Below are positions 40,230 to 50,700 of a stretch of DNA of 64,000 nt, in pieces (position 1 is the stretch's first letter; every line of letters starts with the position of its first letter). The notes under the pieces are model-generated. The model had not been told where the DNA came from. It made no database searches and saw only the letters and a list, made by a program, of their open reading frames with translations. Source of the stretch: Kineosporia sp. A_224 (GTDB taxonomy: Bacteria > Actinomycetota > Actinomycetes > Actinomycetales > Kineosporiaceae); the NCBI RefSeq assembly GCF_002198655.1, contig NZ_MWLN01000199.1:140209-204208 (forward strand), read 5' to 3'. The position numbers and the translations under genes are program-made.

Positions 40230-41249
40230 AACCTCGGCCTCGACCCGCCCGAACGTCGCCAGGCCGTGGGACCCACCGGGCAGAGCCAGGTCCCCGGCGG
40301 CGAGCCGGTCCCGCAGGTACGTGAACGTCTGGATCGTCTGGGCCCAGATGTGCTCCCCCGCGACGACCGGCGGGCGGACGGCGTCCCCCTCGGCGACGAA
40401 CTGCGGGAGCGGCTCGACGACCGTCCAGTAGTCGAGGCTGCAGAACAGCGGGAAGGAGTACCGCTCGCTCGTCACCTTCCGCACCCGGTGGGTCGTCGCG
40501 ACGAAGCGCCCGTTCGTCCAGGTCTCGAGCATGTCTCCGATGTTCACGACGAACGCGTCCTCGACCGGCGGGGCGTCCACCCACTGCCCGGCCCCGTTGA
40601 GCACCTCGAGGCCGGGGGTCGTCGAGCGCAGCAGCGTGAAGCACTCGTAGTCGGTGTGGGCGCCGATGCCGGGGCGGTCCTCGGCGGTGTCGTCGGCGGG
40701 GTAGTGCAGGAGGCGCAGCTGGCTCGGCGGTGCGGTGAGGTACCGGTCGAAAGCGTCAGGGGCCTCGCCGAGGGCCAGCGCGAACCCCCGGAACAGCGCC
40801 CTGGCGACGGACCACACGTGCGCGTAGTACGCAGAGAGCGCCTCCTCGAAGCCCGGGACGTCGGGCCACCGGTTCGGGCCCGAGAAGGGGTGCGGCGCCA
40901 TGCCCGGAGGCAGCGCGACCTCGGGGACGAAGTCGAACGCCTCCTTCTTGTCCGGGGTGCCACCGGCGAAGACCTCCTCGCCCTCCGGAACGTAGCCCCG
41001 GTGGTTCGTCGAGTCGCCGATGTACGTGCGCAGCTTCGCCTCGGGCGGCAGGGCGAAGAACGCCTGCGTCACGGCGAGGAGGCGTTCGAAGACGCCGTCC
41101 GGCGGCATGCACCCGGTGACGTGGACGAAGCCGACCTCGCTCGCCGCGCGGCCGAGCGCGTCGGCGACGGCGCGGTGCGCGGCAGGATCGTCGCCGAGCA
41201 GCGGTGCGATGTCGACGATCGGGACCGAGGTGAAGTCACTGGGCGGCAT
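40218..41249 (-). CDS. 2-oxoglutarate/Fe(II) oxygenase, isopenicillin-N-synthase family
   Basis: A 343-residue non-haem iron oxygenase. The DIOX_N part starts VPIVDIAPLLGDDP. The jelly-roll core has the facial triad His198-x-Asp200 (GAHTDYECFTLL) and His254 (TTHRV), and Arg263-x-Ser265 (RYSF) for the 2-oxoglutarate carboxylate. Members hydroxylate or oxidise small molecules, including plant-hormone-like and antibiotic precursors. ATG 41249 has GGAGAG 5 nt upstream. It overlaps the upstream unknown gene by 14 bp, so the two are coupled. The substrate is not evident; the neighbouring gene gives no clue. Confidence 0.9.
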   Translation of the reverse strand: MPPSDFTSVPIVDIAPLLGDDPAAHRAVADALGRAASEVGFVHVTGCMPPDGVFERLLAVTQAFFALPPEAKLRTYIGDSTNHRGYVPEGEEVFAGGTPDKKEAFDFVPEVALPPGMAPHPFSGPNRWPDVPGFEEALSAYYAHVWSVARALFRGFALALGEAPDAFDRYLTAPPSQLRLLHYPADDTAEDRPGIGAHTDYECFTLLRSTTPGLEVLNGAGQWVDAPPVEDAFVVNIGDMLETWTNGRFVATTHRVRKVTSERYSFPLFCSLDYWTVVEPLPQFVAEGDAVRPPVVAGEHIWAQTIQTFTYLRDRLAAGDLALPGGSHGLATFGRVEAEVPAG

Positions 41250-42180
41250 CGCGCTCTCCTGCCATCTGGTGGTCTGCTGCGATCTCGTGGTCTGCTGCCG
41301 TCTGCTGGTCCGGTGCCGGCTGCCGCTGCGTCGGTGCTGCGGCGGTCTCGTCGGACCGGTGGCCACCGGGTGCGGGGAGCAACGTCGTCCCCTCGCGCCG
41401 GACGACGTCCCAGGTCCGCACGAGCGGTCCGGCGGTCCCGACGTCGCACGTCGTGAACCGGTCGCCGGCGTCCACCGGGGCGAGGTCGTCGCCCTCGCGG
41501 TACGGCAGCGTCGACATCTCGACGACCCAGCGGCCGTCGGGGTCGATGCGGCCCAGGGCGACCTCGCAGTCGAGGAGCGCGGCACGCTCCTGCGCGTCGG
41601 CACGCAGGAGCAGCGCGGTGAGCCGGGCGCCGGGCGGCAGCGGCGCCGCCCGGCCGCGTGCGACACCGAACCGGGCCCCGACCCGGACGAGGACGCCCGG
41701 CCGGCCGCTCCCGCGCTCGCGCAGCCGGACGGCCGCGGCGTCGGCGACCGGTGCCGGCTCGGGGTGCCAGTGCTCGACGTAGGCCGAGTGCACGCCGACC
41801 TCGACGAGGGTGGTCCCGTCCCAGTGCAGCCGGCCCTCGTCGGGGACCCCGGCGGGCGGCTGGAGGTCGACGAGCCGGTCCCACCGCGCGAGGTCGCCGG
41901 TGACGGTGAACGTGCCGGCGAACCCCTCGTGGGCGCCGAGCCAGCGCAGGACGGGCGCGGGTGCGGTCGCCAGCCCGGCCGGGCCGGTGAGACCCGTCAG
42001 GTCAGGGCGTGGCGGGTGCAGCCCCGCGGGCCGGCGCAGGTCGACGTAGAGGCCGGGGCCCTGGAACCACACCACCTGCGTCGTCTCGTCGCGGCGGCCC
42101 TCGGCGTCGCGGTAGAGCGACCGCCGGACCGGGCCGAGCAGGGCCTCCGGGGTCGTCACCGCGGCGGGCGAGGACGTCAC
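41236..42180 (-). CDS. Protein of unknown function with C-terminal repeat tail
   Basis: A 314-residue protein that I do not recognise. It begins VTSSPAAVTTPEALLGPVRR and contains WDGTTLVEVGVHSAYVEHW and EMSTLPYREGDDLAPVD, predicted mostly beta. The last 30 residues are a low-complexity tail of near-repeats (QTAADHEIAADHQMA), encoded by TGGTCTGCTGC-like direct repeats. It may be a lipocalin-like or calycin-type binding protein, but this is a guess from strand content. GTG 42180 lies 7 nt after TATCGT on the minus strand; ATG 42234 is an alternative that would add 18 residues. It overlaps the oxygenase start by 14 bp. Confidence 0.65.
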   Translation of the reverse strand: MTSSPAAVTTPEALLGPVRRSLYRDAEGRRDETTQVVWFQGPGLYVDLRRPAGLHPPRPDLTGLTGPAGLATAPAPVLRWLGAHEGFAGTFTVTGDLARWDRLVDLQPPAGVPDEGRLHWDGTTLVEVGVHSAYVEHWHPEPAPVADAAAVRLRERGSGRPGVLVRVGARFGVARGRAAPLPPGARLTALLLRADAQERAALLDCEVALGRIDPDGRWVVEMSTLPYREGDDLAPVDAGDRFTTCDVGTAGPLVRTWDVVRREGTTLLPAPGGHRSDETAAAPTQRQPAPDQQTAADHEIAADHQMAGERDAAQ

Positions 42181-42278
42181 CTGTCGGACGATAGGCAGCG
42201 TGACGACAGCGCCGGATGACGCGGCTGTGTCCATCCGGTAACGGGGCCACCGGGCCCGGCGCAGTGGGCGCCCGACTC

Positions 42279-44234
42279 CTACCCCGCCGCTGCGATGAGC
42301 GGGAAGCGCAGGCCGCTCGCCCGGCGGACCGGGCGTTCGACGGCGGCGCGGACCGCAGCCTCTCCCCCGAGGACCCGGACCTGCTCCCGGGCCCGGGTCA
42401 CCGCCGTGTAGAGCAGCTCGCGGGTGAGGAGCGGCGACTCCTGCGGCGGCAGGACGACGGAGACGGACCGGAACTGGCTGCCCTGGCCGCGGTGCACGGT
42501 CGTCGCGTAGACGGTCTCGACGGCGGGCAGCCGGTGCGGGCGGACGACGAGCGGGGAGCGCGGGTCGCCGAACGCCGCCACGAGGCCGGTGCCGTCCGCG
42601 ACGAGGACGCCGGTGTCGCCGTTGTACAGGCCCGTGTCGCGGTCGTTCGCGGTGACGATGAGCGGCCGCCCGGGGTACCACCGGCCGTGGTGGGCCCGAC
42701 CGTCGTCGGCGTCCTCCGGCCCGGCCGCCGCGAGCGCCCACGACTCGGCGAGGGCGGCCCACCGGGCGACGCCGAACGGGCCCCTGCGGTGGGCGAGCAG
42801 CAGCCGGTGCGTCTCGAGGGCGCCGAGGGCGGTGGCGACGTCGCCGCCGCGCGCCGCGTGGAGGACGGCCCGGCCGGAGGCCGCGACCTCGGCCCGGACG
42901 CCCGCGGCCTGCTCCTCGTCGGGCAGAGCGCCGCTTGTGTCGACGAACGTCACCGCGGTGTCCCCGCGGCGCAGGACCGCGAGGACGGCGTCGGCGTCCC
43001 CGGAGCGGATCGCCGTCGCGAGCTCACCGATCGCCCCGTCGAACCGGTGCGTGCGGGTGAGCCGGACGACGCCGTTGCGCAGCGCGGGCGAGTCCTCGGG
43101 CCCGACGTCGGCGTCCGCGGGGAGGGCACGGGCCAGGGCGGCGGGAAGGTCGTCGGCGACGGGCGGCCGGGCGACGAGGTCGCCGAGCACCGCACCGGCC
43201 TCGACGGACGCGAGCTGGTCGGGGTCGCCGACGAGGACGAGCCGGGCGTCGGGCCGCAGGGCGTCGACGAGCCGGGCCATGAGGGTCAGCGACACCATGG
43301 AGGTCTCGTCGACGACGACGACGTCGTGCGGGAGGCGGTGGTCCCGGTCGTGCGCGAACCGGGTGCTGCTGCCGGGCTTCCAGCCGAGGAGCCGGTGCAC
43401 GGTGGTGGCCTCGGGCTCGCCGACGCGGCGCCGGTCCTCGTCACCGAAGCGGGCCGCCTCGGCCCGGACGGCCTCCTGGAGCCGGGCGGCCGCCTTGCCC
43501 GTGGGGGCGGCGAGCGCGACCCGCAGCGGCGCTCCCCCGACCGACTGGAGGACGGCGAGCAGCCGCGCGACGGTCGTCGTCTTGCCGGTGCCCGGGCCGC
43601 CGGTCACGACCGTGACCCGGCTCAGGGCCGCGGTCGCGGCGGCGAGACGCTGCCGGCCGTCGGCCTCGACGGGGAACAACCGGGCCACGGCCCGGGCGAC
43701 GACGACCGGCTCGACGCCGAGCAGGCCACGGGCGAGCCGGCCGTCGACCTCGGCGCGGACGACCTGCTCGTCGCGCCAGTACCGGTCGAGGTAGAGCCGG
43801 CCGTCGACCCAGCGGACCGGTGGGTCCGGCACGCGGGTCCGGCCGCCCGAGGCGTGCGGGGCGGCCGCGCCCGGGCCGGGGGCCACGAGCGGGCTGCCGA
43901 GGATGGCTGCCCGCCAGGCGGCCGGCTCGGGCCAGGGCAGCCCGGCCGCCGGGGTGCCGGCGACGAGCACCCCGTCCTCGGCCTCGGGGACGGCGAGCGC
44001 GTCGAGGTCGTCGAGCGCGACGCACACCGAGCCGGAGCGCAGCGCCCGGACGGCGAGCCCGACCGCGAGGAGCACCCGCTCGTCGTCCTCGCCGGTGAGC
44101 CGGCCGAGCCTGCGCGCGACCTGGACGTCGGCGGAGGCGAGGATCCCGGCGTCGTTGAACGCGCGCAGCACCGGCCCGGCCGTCAGCGCGACGCGGGCCG
44201 GCACCGGGGCGGACCGGCGGTCCGTCGCGGTCAC
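42279..44234 (-). CDS. recD: Exodeoxyribonuclease V subunit alpha (RecD)
   Basis: A 651-residue SF1B helicase. Walker A is GGPGTGKTTT (residues 212-221), followed by LAAPTGKAAARL, motif II VVVDETSMVSL, GDPDQLASVEAG, and the C-terminal motifs VYATTVHRGQGSQF and LYTAVTRAREQVRVLGG. RecD is the 5'-3' motor of the RecBCD complex that resects double-strand breaks. GTG 44234 overlaps the recB stop (GTGA). It is the last gene of recC-recB-recD. The length (651) is close to E. coli RecD (608), and nothing looks truncated. Confidence 0.95.
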   Translation of the reverse strand: MTATDRRSAPVPARVALTAGPVLRAFNDAGILASADVQVARRLGRLTGEDDERVLLAVGLAVRALRSGSVCVALDDLDALAVPEAEDGVLVAGTPAAGLPWPEPAAWRAAILGSPLVAPGPGAAAPHASGGRTRVPDPPVRWVDGRLYLDRYWRDEQVVRAEVDGRLARGLLGVEPVVVARAVARLFPVEADGRQRLAAATAALSRVTVVTGGPGTGKTTTVARLLAVLQSVGGAPLRVALAAPTGKAAARLQEAVRAEAARFGDEDRRRVGEPEATTVHRLLGWKPGSSTRFAHDRDHRLPHDVVVVDETSMVSLTLMARLVDALRPDARLVLVGDPDQLASVEAGAVLGDLVARPPVADDLPAALARALPADADVGPEDSPALRNGVVRLTRTHRFDGAIGELATAIRSGDADAVLAVLRRGDTAVTFVDTSGALPDEEQAAGVRAEVAASGRAVLHAARGGDVATALGALETHRLLLAHRRGPFGVARWAALAESWALAAAGPEDADDGRAHHGRWYPGRPLIVTANDRDTGLYNGDTGVLVADGTGLVAAFGDPRSPLVVRPHRLPAVETVYATTVHRGQGSQFRSVSVVLPPQESPLLTRELLYTAVTRAREQVRVLGGEAAVRAAVERPVRRASGLRFPLIAAAG

Positions 44235-47200
44235 GGCGCCTCCCCGGTGTCGAGCAGCGTCGAGAGACCGGCGACGAGCGCCCCGGGCGGCCGCCACGCC
44301 ATGACGCCCGACGGGGTGCCGTCCACGGCCGGGGTCGACGGGCCGGCCATCCCACGGACGAAGAGGTAGAGCCCGCCGCCGAGGTGCACGTCGGGGTCGT
44401 ACCCGGGCTGGCGCCACGTGAGGAACCGGTGCAGGGCCACCAGGTACAGCAGGAGCTGGAGCGGGTAGTCGGCCTCCGTCATCGCCTCGACGAGCGCGTC
44501 GCAACGGTAGTGCGCGGCCGTCAGCGGCTCCCCGGCGGGCGCGAGCCGGTTCGTCTTGTAGTCCACGACGAGGTAGCGCGGCTCCGGCCCGGCGGCGGCC
44601 GCGCTGCCACCGGGGCCCGGGCCGCGGACACGCAGCACGGCGTCGAGGCTCCCGGTGAGGTAGCCCCGCAGCCGGGTCGCGGCGAACGGTGCGTGCATCA
44701 GGTGGTCGGCGTACGGCCGGAACGGGTCGGCTGCCGGGAGGTGCCGCCCGAGCAGGTCGCCGATCGCAGCGATCGTCGCCCCCCGACCGGTGGGGCTGTC
44801 CCCGCCTGCGAGCGGCAGCTCGAACTCCAGCTCGGCGAGCCGGTCGACGGGCCGGACGTCGCGCAGCGCGAGCCCGGGCACCGCCGGGCCGAGCGGCGTC
44901 GCGAGGACGGCGCCGAGCGCGGCTGCGAGGGCGACCGGGTCGACCCCGCCGAACCGTGCGGCGCCGGCGTCCCGGCAGCGCCGCAGCAGCTCGGCGCCGA
45001 GGTCGGACGCGGAGGTGTCGACGTACTCGAGCACCTCGTGCACGAGGACGCCGAAGGCGGCCCCCGCCGGCAGGTCCGCGAGCGGCAGCGGGACGTCGTC
45101 CGCGGCCCCGCCCGCCGACACGCCCTGCGGGGTGCCCGCCGTGGTGGCTGCGGTGGTGGCCGGGGTCGGGGGCAGCCCGGGCGCGGGCGGCGGCGGCTCG
45201 TCCTCGACGCCCCGGGTCTCCGGCTCGCTCGACACCCCCGAACCGCCCGGGCCGCCCGGGTCCCCCGGCAGGGCCCCGGCCGCGCCCGTCGGTGCGCCGC
45301 CGAGGGCCGCCTCCGCGGCGTAGCGCTCCTCGTGCGCGGCGGCGGTGAGGGCGGTGTACGAGGTGCGCCGCCAGGTCGTGTCCAGCCGACGGCCGAAGGG
45401 CGCGACCGTGAGGTCGGGGCGCCCGGTGCCGGCGGGGGCCCACCGGGCCGGCGACGGGAGCGTGTCGACGTGCTCGACCACGACGGTGCCTACGGACGAC
45501 GCTGCGAGGGCGTCGAACGCCCGGGCCGCCTCGTCGTCCCGGCCGACGGGCACGGAGGGCGGTGGCTCCTGGCCTGCCCCGGGTCGCCCGAGCAGCACCC
45601 GGGACAGCGGGCCGGCCGCGGAGTTGCTCGAGGGGGCCCAGTGCACGACGACCTGCGAGCAGGCCCGGGTCAGGGCGACGTAGAGCAGGCGCAGGTCCTC
45701 GCCGCGCTCCTCGGCCATGTGGAGGCTGCGCGCGGTGTCGTAGCCGGGGGTCCCCGGGCCGCCGACGTCGAGCACCCGGGCCTCGCCGTCGTGGTGGCGC
45801 AGGATCGGCGGGGTGCTGCTCTCGAACCGGTCCCAGGCGAAGGGCACGTAGACGACGGGGAACTCCAGGCCCTTGCTCGCGTGCACGGTGACGACCTGGA
45901 CCGCGGCCGCGTCGGTCTCCAGCCGGCGGCTGCGCTCCTCGGCGTAGTCGAGGGCGGCCTCCGCGATCCGCCGCCGCAGCCAGTCGGTGAGGGCGGCGGT
46001 CCCCAGGCCCTCCGCGGTGGCCGTGAGGTGCAGCGACTGCGCGACGTGGCGCAGGTCGGTGAGGGTCCGCTCGCCGGTCGCCGTGACGAGGAGCCGCTCG
46101 GCGAGGCCGTCCGCCGACGCGGCCTCGAAGAGCGCCGCGACGCCGCGGGCGCCGAGCAGCTGGGCCCACGACCGGACCCGGTCCGACAGCGCGTCGCGGT
46201 CGGCGTCTGTGGCCGTGCCGAGCCGCGTCGCGTCCCAGCCGACGAACGGCGTCAGCGCCGCTGCGGCCGTCCGGCCCGGGTTGCCGGGCTGCTCGAGCGC
46301 GACGAGCAGCGTGAGCCAGGCGCGGGCGGCCGGGGAGTCGAACACACTGCTGAGACCGGAGACGACCGCGGGCACCCCGGCCGCGACGAGGGCGTCCCGG
46401 ACGGTCGTCGCGTCGACGTTGCGCCGGGCGAGGACCGCGACGTCGGCCGGGACCACGGGCCGCCACCCGCCGCCGTCCCGCAGCTGCGACGACCCGAGCT
46501 GGCGTACGACGTCCGCCGCGACGTCCGTGGCGATCGCCTCCCGGACCGCCTGGACGAGCGGTTTGGTCGACGACCGGGCCGGGACACCGAACACGGGCCG
46601 CGAGAGGTGCCGCAGCCGGACCGGGGCTCCCCCGGTGAACCGGCGTTCGGGGTGGGCCGCCTCGACCGGCCGGACGACGATCCGCGGGTCCCCGAGCGCC
46701 GCCCCGCCGAGGAGGTGCTCCAGGCCCGCGAGGAGCGGGGCGTCGCTGCGCCAGCTCCGGCCGAGCGTCGCCGAGTGGTCGGCGACCCCGCGGGCCGCGA
46801 GGTAGGCGACGACGTCGCCGCCGCGGAACGCGTAGATGGCCTGCTTGGGGTCGCCGATGAGGACGAGCGTCCGCCGCCCGTGGAAGGCGGTCGCGAGGAT
46901 CTCCCACTGCACCGGGTCGGTGTCCTGGAACTCGTCGACGAGGACGACGTCGTACCGCGACCTGACCCGGGCCACCGCGTCGTCGCCGTGGGCCGGGTCG
47001 ACGAGCGCGTCCCGCAGCTCGACGAGCAGGTCGTCGTAGTCGAGGACGCGGCGGGCCCGTTTGCGCCGGGTGACCTCGGCGGCGGCCGCGTGCGCGAAGG
47101 CGTACCGGTGACCGGCAGGTGAGCCAGGTGCCGCGGCGGCCGGTTCGAGCCGGGCCTGCGGGGAGCCGACTGCGGCCCGCGCCACCTGCCGGGCCTCCTC

Positions 47201-47758
47201 GACGCTCAGCGGCGGCGCCGGGGTGTCGGCGTACAGGAGCACGTAGAGGTCGTCGACGACCTCGTCGACGAGGTCGGCGAGGTCCGGCACGAGCACGGCG
47301 TCGGCGTCGACGTCGGCGGCGAGCCCGAGCGAGGCGAGCATCTGCTGGCAGAAGCCGTGCGTCGTGGCGATCGTCGCGGCGTCGAACTGCGCGAGCGCGG
47401 CCCGCAGCCGGCGCCGGCGGGCCGCGAGCTCGGCGTCGTCGACGCTCGCGAGGTGCCGGACCAGCGGGTCCTGCGCGGTCCGGGCGTCGTCCGCCAGCAG
47501 GGCCCGCTCGGCGCTGACGAGCCGCTCCCGCACCCGGTCCCGCAGCTCGGACGTCGCCGCCCGGCCGAACGTCACGAGGAGCAGCCGGGACAGGTCCGCG
47601 ACCCCCTCGGCGACGTACCGGGTCGCGAGGGCGGCGATGGTGAACGTCTTGCCGGTGCCCGCGCTCGCCTCGAGCACCGTCGTGCCGGTCGGCAGCGGCC
47701 CGCAGACGTCGAAGACCGCGGCGAGCGGCGGGGCGGCAGGTTGCTCCGTCGTCGTCAT
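44231..47758 (-). CDS. recB: Exodeoxyribonuclease V subunit beta (RecB)
   Basis: A 1,175-residue UvrD-type helicase-nuclease. Walker A is EASAGTGKTFT (residues 30-40), motif II VVLVDEFQDTDPVQWEIL, then GDPKQAIYAFRGGDV, QVVTVHASKGLEFPVVYVP and LRLLYVALTRA. The C-terminal nuclease domain has the catalytic motif YLVVDYKTNRL with Asp and Lys. RecB is the 3'-5' motor and the only nuclease of the complex. A Pro/Gly/Ala-rich insertion near residues 820-890 separates helicase and nuclease parts. ATG 47758 overlaps the recC stop (ATGA). Confidence 0.96.
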   Translation of the reverse strand: MTTTEQPAAPPLAAVFDVCGPLPTGTTVLEASAGTGKTFTIAALATRYVAEGVADLSRLLLVTFGRAATSELRDRVRERLVSAERALLADDARTAQDPLVRHLASVDDAELAARRRRLRAALAQFDAATIATTHGFCQQMLASLGLAADVDADAVLVPDLADLVDEVVDDLYVLLYADTPAPPLSVEEARQVARAAVGSPQARLEPAAAAPGSPAGHRYAFAHAAAAEVTRRKRARRVLDYDDLLVELRDALVDPAHGDDAVARVRSRYDVVLVDEFQDTDPVQWEILATAFHGRRTLVLIGDPKQAIYAFRGGDVVAYLAARGVADHSATLGRSWRSDAPLLAGLEHLLGGAALGDPRIVVRPVEAAHPERRFTGGAPVRLRHLSRPVFGVPARSSTKPLVQAVREAIATDVAADVVRQLGSSQLRDGGGWRPVVPADVAVLARRNVDATTVRDALVAAGVPAVVSGLSSVFDSPAARAWLTLLVALEQPGNPGRTAAAALTPFVGWDATRLGTATDADRDALSDRVRSWAQLLGARGVAALFEAASADGLAERLLVTATGERTLTDLRHVAQSLHLTATAEGLGTAALTDWLRRRIAEAALDYAEERSRRLETDAAAVQVVTVHASKGLEFPVVYVPFAWDRFESSTPPILRHHDGEARVLDVGGPGTPGYDTARSLHMAEERGEDLRLLYVALTRACSQVVVHWAPSSNSAAGPLSRVLLGRPGAGQEPPPSVPVGRDDEAARAFDALAASSVGTVVVEHVDTLPSPARWAPAGTGRPDLTVAPFGRRLDTTWRRTSYTALTAAAHEERYAAEAALGGAPTGAAGALPGDPGGPGGSGVSSEPETRGVEDEPPPPAPGLPPTPATTAATTAGTPQGVSAGGAADDVPLPLADLPAGAAFGVLVHEVLEYVDTSASDLGAELLRRCRDAGAARFGGVDPVALAAALGAVLATPLGPAVPGLALRDVRPVDRLAELEFELPLAGGDSPTGRGATIAAIGDLLGRHLPAADPFRPYADHLMHAPFAATRLRGYLTGSLDAVLRVRGPGPGGSAAAAGPEPRYLVVDYKTNRLAPAGEPLTAAHYRCDALVEAMTEADYPLQLLLYLVALHRFLTWRQPGYDPDVHLGGGLYLFVRGMAGPSTPAVDGTPSGVMAWRPPGALVAGLSTLLDTGEAP

Positions 47759-50700
47759 ACCGTCCGCACCTCCTCGTGGGCGAGCAGCGGCTTCCACACC
47801 CGCAGTGCGAGCACCCCGAGGCGGGTGGTGTCGGTGCCGTCGGCCGACCAGGCCGCCTCGTCCCGCTCCGGGACGCCCGCGACCAGGCCGATCGGAGCGG
47901 CCGGGCCCCAGACGAACACGTGGTACCGGTCCTCGACCTCGTAGAGCTGCTTCCAGGCCGACGCCGCCTCGCCGAGGGCCTGCTCGGCGGAGTCCCCCGC
48001 GAGCCGGCTGCGGGCGTAGGCGGCCCCGGCCGCGGCGGGCAGCGGCAGCGGCGCGCGCAGCGCGCGCTCCCGCAGCCGGACGAGGTTCTCGAGCACCGTC
48101 TGCGCGGTCGCGTGCGACGGGGCGGTCAGCGTCGCGCGCTGCGCCCCGCCGCGGCGGCCGCCGGCCCGGCCGATTGTCACGGCCTGCCACGGCCGGTCCG
48201 GGTCCGCCGCGACGAGGGCGAGCAGCTGGACCCAGGCGCGCAGCCGGTGCTTGGCCCCGAGCCGGGAGAAGACGGCGCGCGCGACGGTGTCGCCGTGGAC
48301 GCCGTCGACGGACCCCGTGACGGCGATGCCGACGGGCAGGTCCGCGGTGACGTCGACGACCGTGGGCTCGCCGGAGAGGTACGGCTGGACGGCCGCGGCG
48401 ACCGGCACCACCTGGCCGAGGACCCGGTCGAGCGCCGCCCGGCCGAGCTGCCGGGGCGGCACCTCGCCGCGCCGCCACTCGGCGTTCCTCGCCCGGTCAC
48501 GGTCGACGCCGGCGAGCCGGGCTGCGAGCAGCCGGTCGCCGATCGCCCAGGTGCCGAGCCCGTCGAGCGCCAGCGGCAGCCGGTCGACGACGTCCTCCTC
48601 GTCGGCGGGCAGCGCGACGCCGAGCCGGTTGCGCAGGAACCAGCGGGCCGGGTGCTCGAGCAGGTCGGCGAGGTCGCCGACGTCCACGGTGTCCGGCCGG
48701 GGCGGCGCCGGCAGCGCGGCCGGCAGGAACGGCACCCGGTCGCGGCGCTCGCCCCGGGCGACGACGGCTGCGCGGTGCGCCGCCCGGTCGTGGCTGAACG
48801 GCCCCGGGGTACCGAGCGCGCCGGCGGCGAAGTTGCGCTCGTCGACCGGCTGGAGCGGGTGCCGGACGACGACCTGCGACCGCACCGGTGCCTCGCCCGG
48901 CGACGCCGCCGTCCGGTCGAGCGCGTCGAGGAGCTCGGCGACAGGGACGGCCGGCGGCCGCAGCGCCCCGGTCCGTTCGTCCGCGCCCGTGTAGAGGACG
49001 ACGAGGCGCTCGCCGGCCGCGGCGACCGCGTCGAGGAACAGCTGGCGGTCCTCGCTGCGCCGGTCCCGCTCGCCGAGGCAGGGGTCGCGCAGGAGCAGGT
49101 CGTCGCCGTCGCCGCGGCTGCTCCGGGGGAACACCCCGTCGTCGAGACCCAGCAGCGCCACGACCCGGTGCGGCACGGCCCGCATCGGCTCCAGCGAGCA
49201 GACCGTCAGGGCTCCTGTCCGGAAGCCCGCCCGGGTGGGCCGCCCGGCGAGCCGGTCCGCGAGCAGCGCGCGCACGTCGGGCAGCCGCAGCACGGTGCCG
49301 TCCCGCCCGGCCGCGGCCTGGCGGACCTCCGCGAGCACCTGCCGCGCCTGGACGCCCTGCCAGGCCTCGGTCGGCGGCGCGCCGGCGAGCAGGTCGAGGG
49401 CGTCGTCGAGGGTGTCGAGCCAGTCGGCGACGGGCCGCCTCCCGTCGAGCCGGGCCAGCACCGACCCGAGCCGGTCGACGAGCTCGGCGAACCGGCCGGC
49501 CAGCGCCACGCCGGTGCTGTCGACGTCGTCGAGCGGCAGCGCGGGGCCGACGAAGCGGTGGTCCTCCTCGGCCATCGCGGCGCCGAGCAGGATCCGGTCG
49601 AGCGCCGCGTCCCACGTGCCCTGCCGGACGAGCCCGAGACCGAACCGGGCACGGCGGCCGGCGTCCTCGCCCCAGTGCGCACCTGCGGCGGCCGACCACT
49701 CGCGGATCTGGTCGAGGTCGTCCTCGTCGAAGCCGAACCGGTACCGCACGGGCGGGCTCGCGGCGAGGTCGAGCACCTCGGACGCCGTGACCCGGCCGTC
49801 GGCGAGGTCGAGCAGGGCGGCGAGCAGACCGAGGTGCGGGTTCGTCTGGCGCAGCGACCGGTCCGCGACCCTGACCCGCAGGGTCTGGCCCGGGTGCGCG
49901 TCCGCCGGGGCCTCGCCGTCCGGGGCCAGGCCGAAGGTCGCCGCGACGAGCGGCGCCACGGCCTCGACGTCCGGGCACATGACGAGGACGTCGCGCGGCT
50001 CGAGGGTCGGGTCCTCGGCGAACAGGCCCACGAGCACCTCACGGAGCACCTCGACCTGCCGGGCCCGGCCGTGGCAGGCGTGCACCCGGACGCTGCGGTC
50101 CCCGGCGTCGAGGCGGTGCGGCGCGGCCGGCTCGGCGTCGGCGCGCAGGGCGGACTGGAGGGCACCGAGCAGCGTCGGCGGCGGTGCGGGGGCCGGGTGC
50201 GGCACGTCGACGACCCCGGTGCCGTCAGCAGCGCCGTCGAGGCCCAGGAGCCGGGTCTGCAGCTCGACGACGTCACGGGCCATCGAGGCGAGCACCGGGA
50301 GCCGCGCGACGGGCCCGACCGCGGCCCGCCGTCGCGACTCCGGCACGCCACGGGCGGCGACCGCGGCCCAGAGCGCCGGCGACGGGTGCACGAGCCACAG
50401 GTGGACGTCGCGGTGGCGGCCGAGGGCGTGCAGGACGCGGAGCTGGTCCTCCGGGAGCCGGGTCGGGCCGAAGACCGACAGCCGGCCGGGGACGTCGGGC
50501 GGGGCAGTGGTCGCCAGGGCCGCCAGGGCGGCGTCGAGCCGCTCCGCGGGGCCGGGGACGCCGAGCCGGGCCCGGACCCGCCGCCACAGCTCGGGCTGCC
50601 AGCGCAGGTCCGCCGGCACCGGTGCCCCGGCGCCGTCCTCGTCGCGCCCGGCCGCCCACGCGGTGACGAGGTCTGGGCGCTGCGCCCCGTACGCGGTGAG

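Noticed and set aside
41252..41330. Direct repeats TGGTCTGCTGC near 41.3 kb
   Set aside because: They are in-frame coding repeats of the low-complexity C-terminal tail of the unknown protein, not a mobile element or array.
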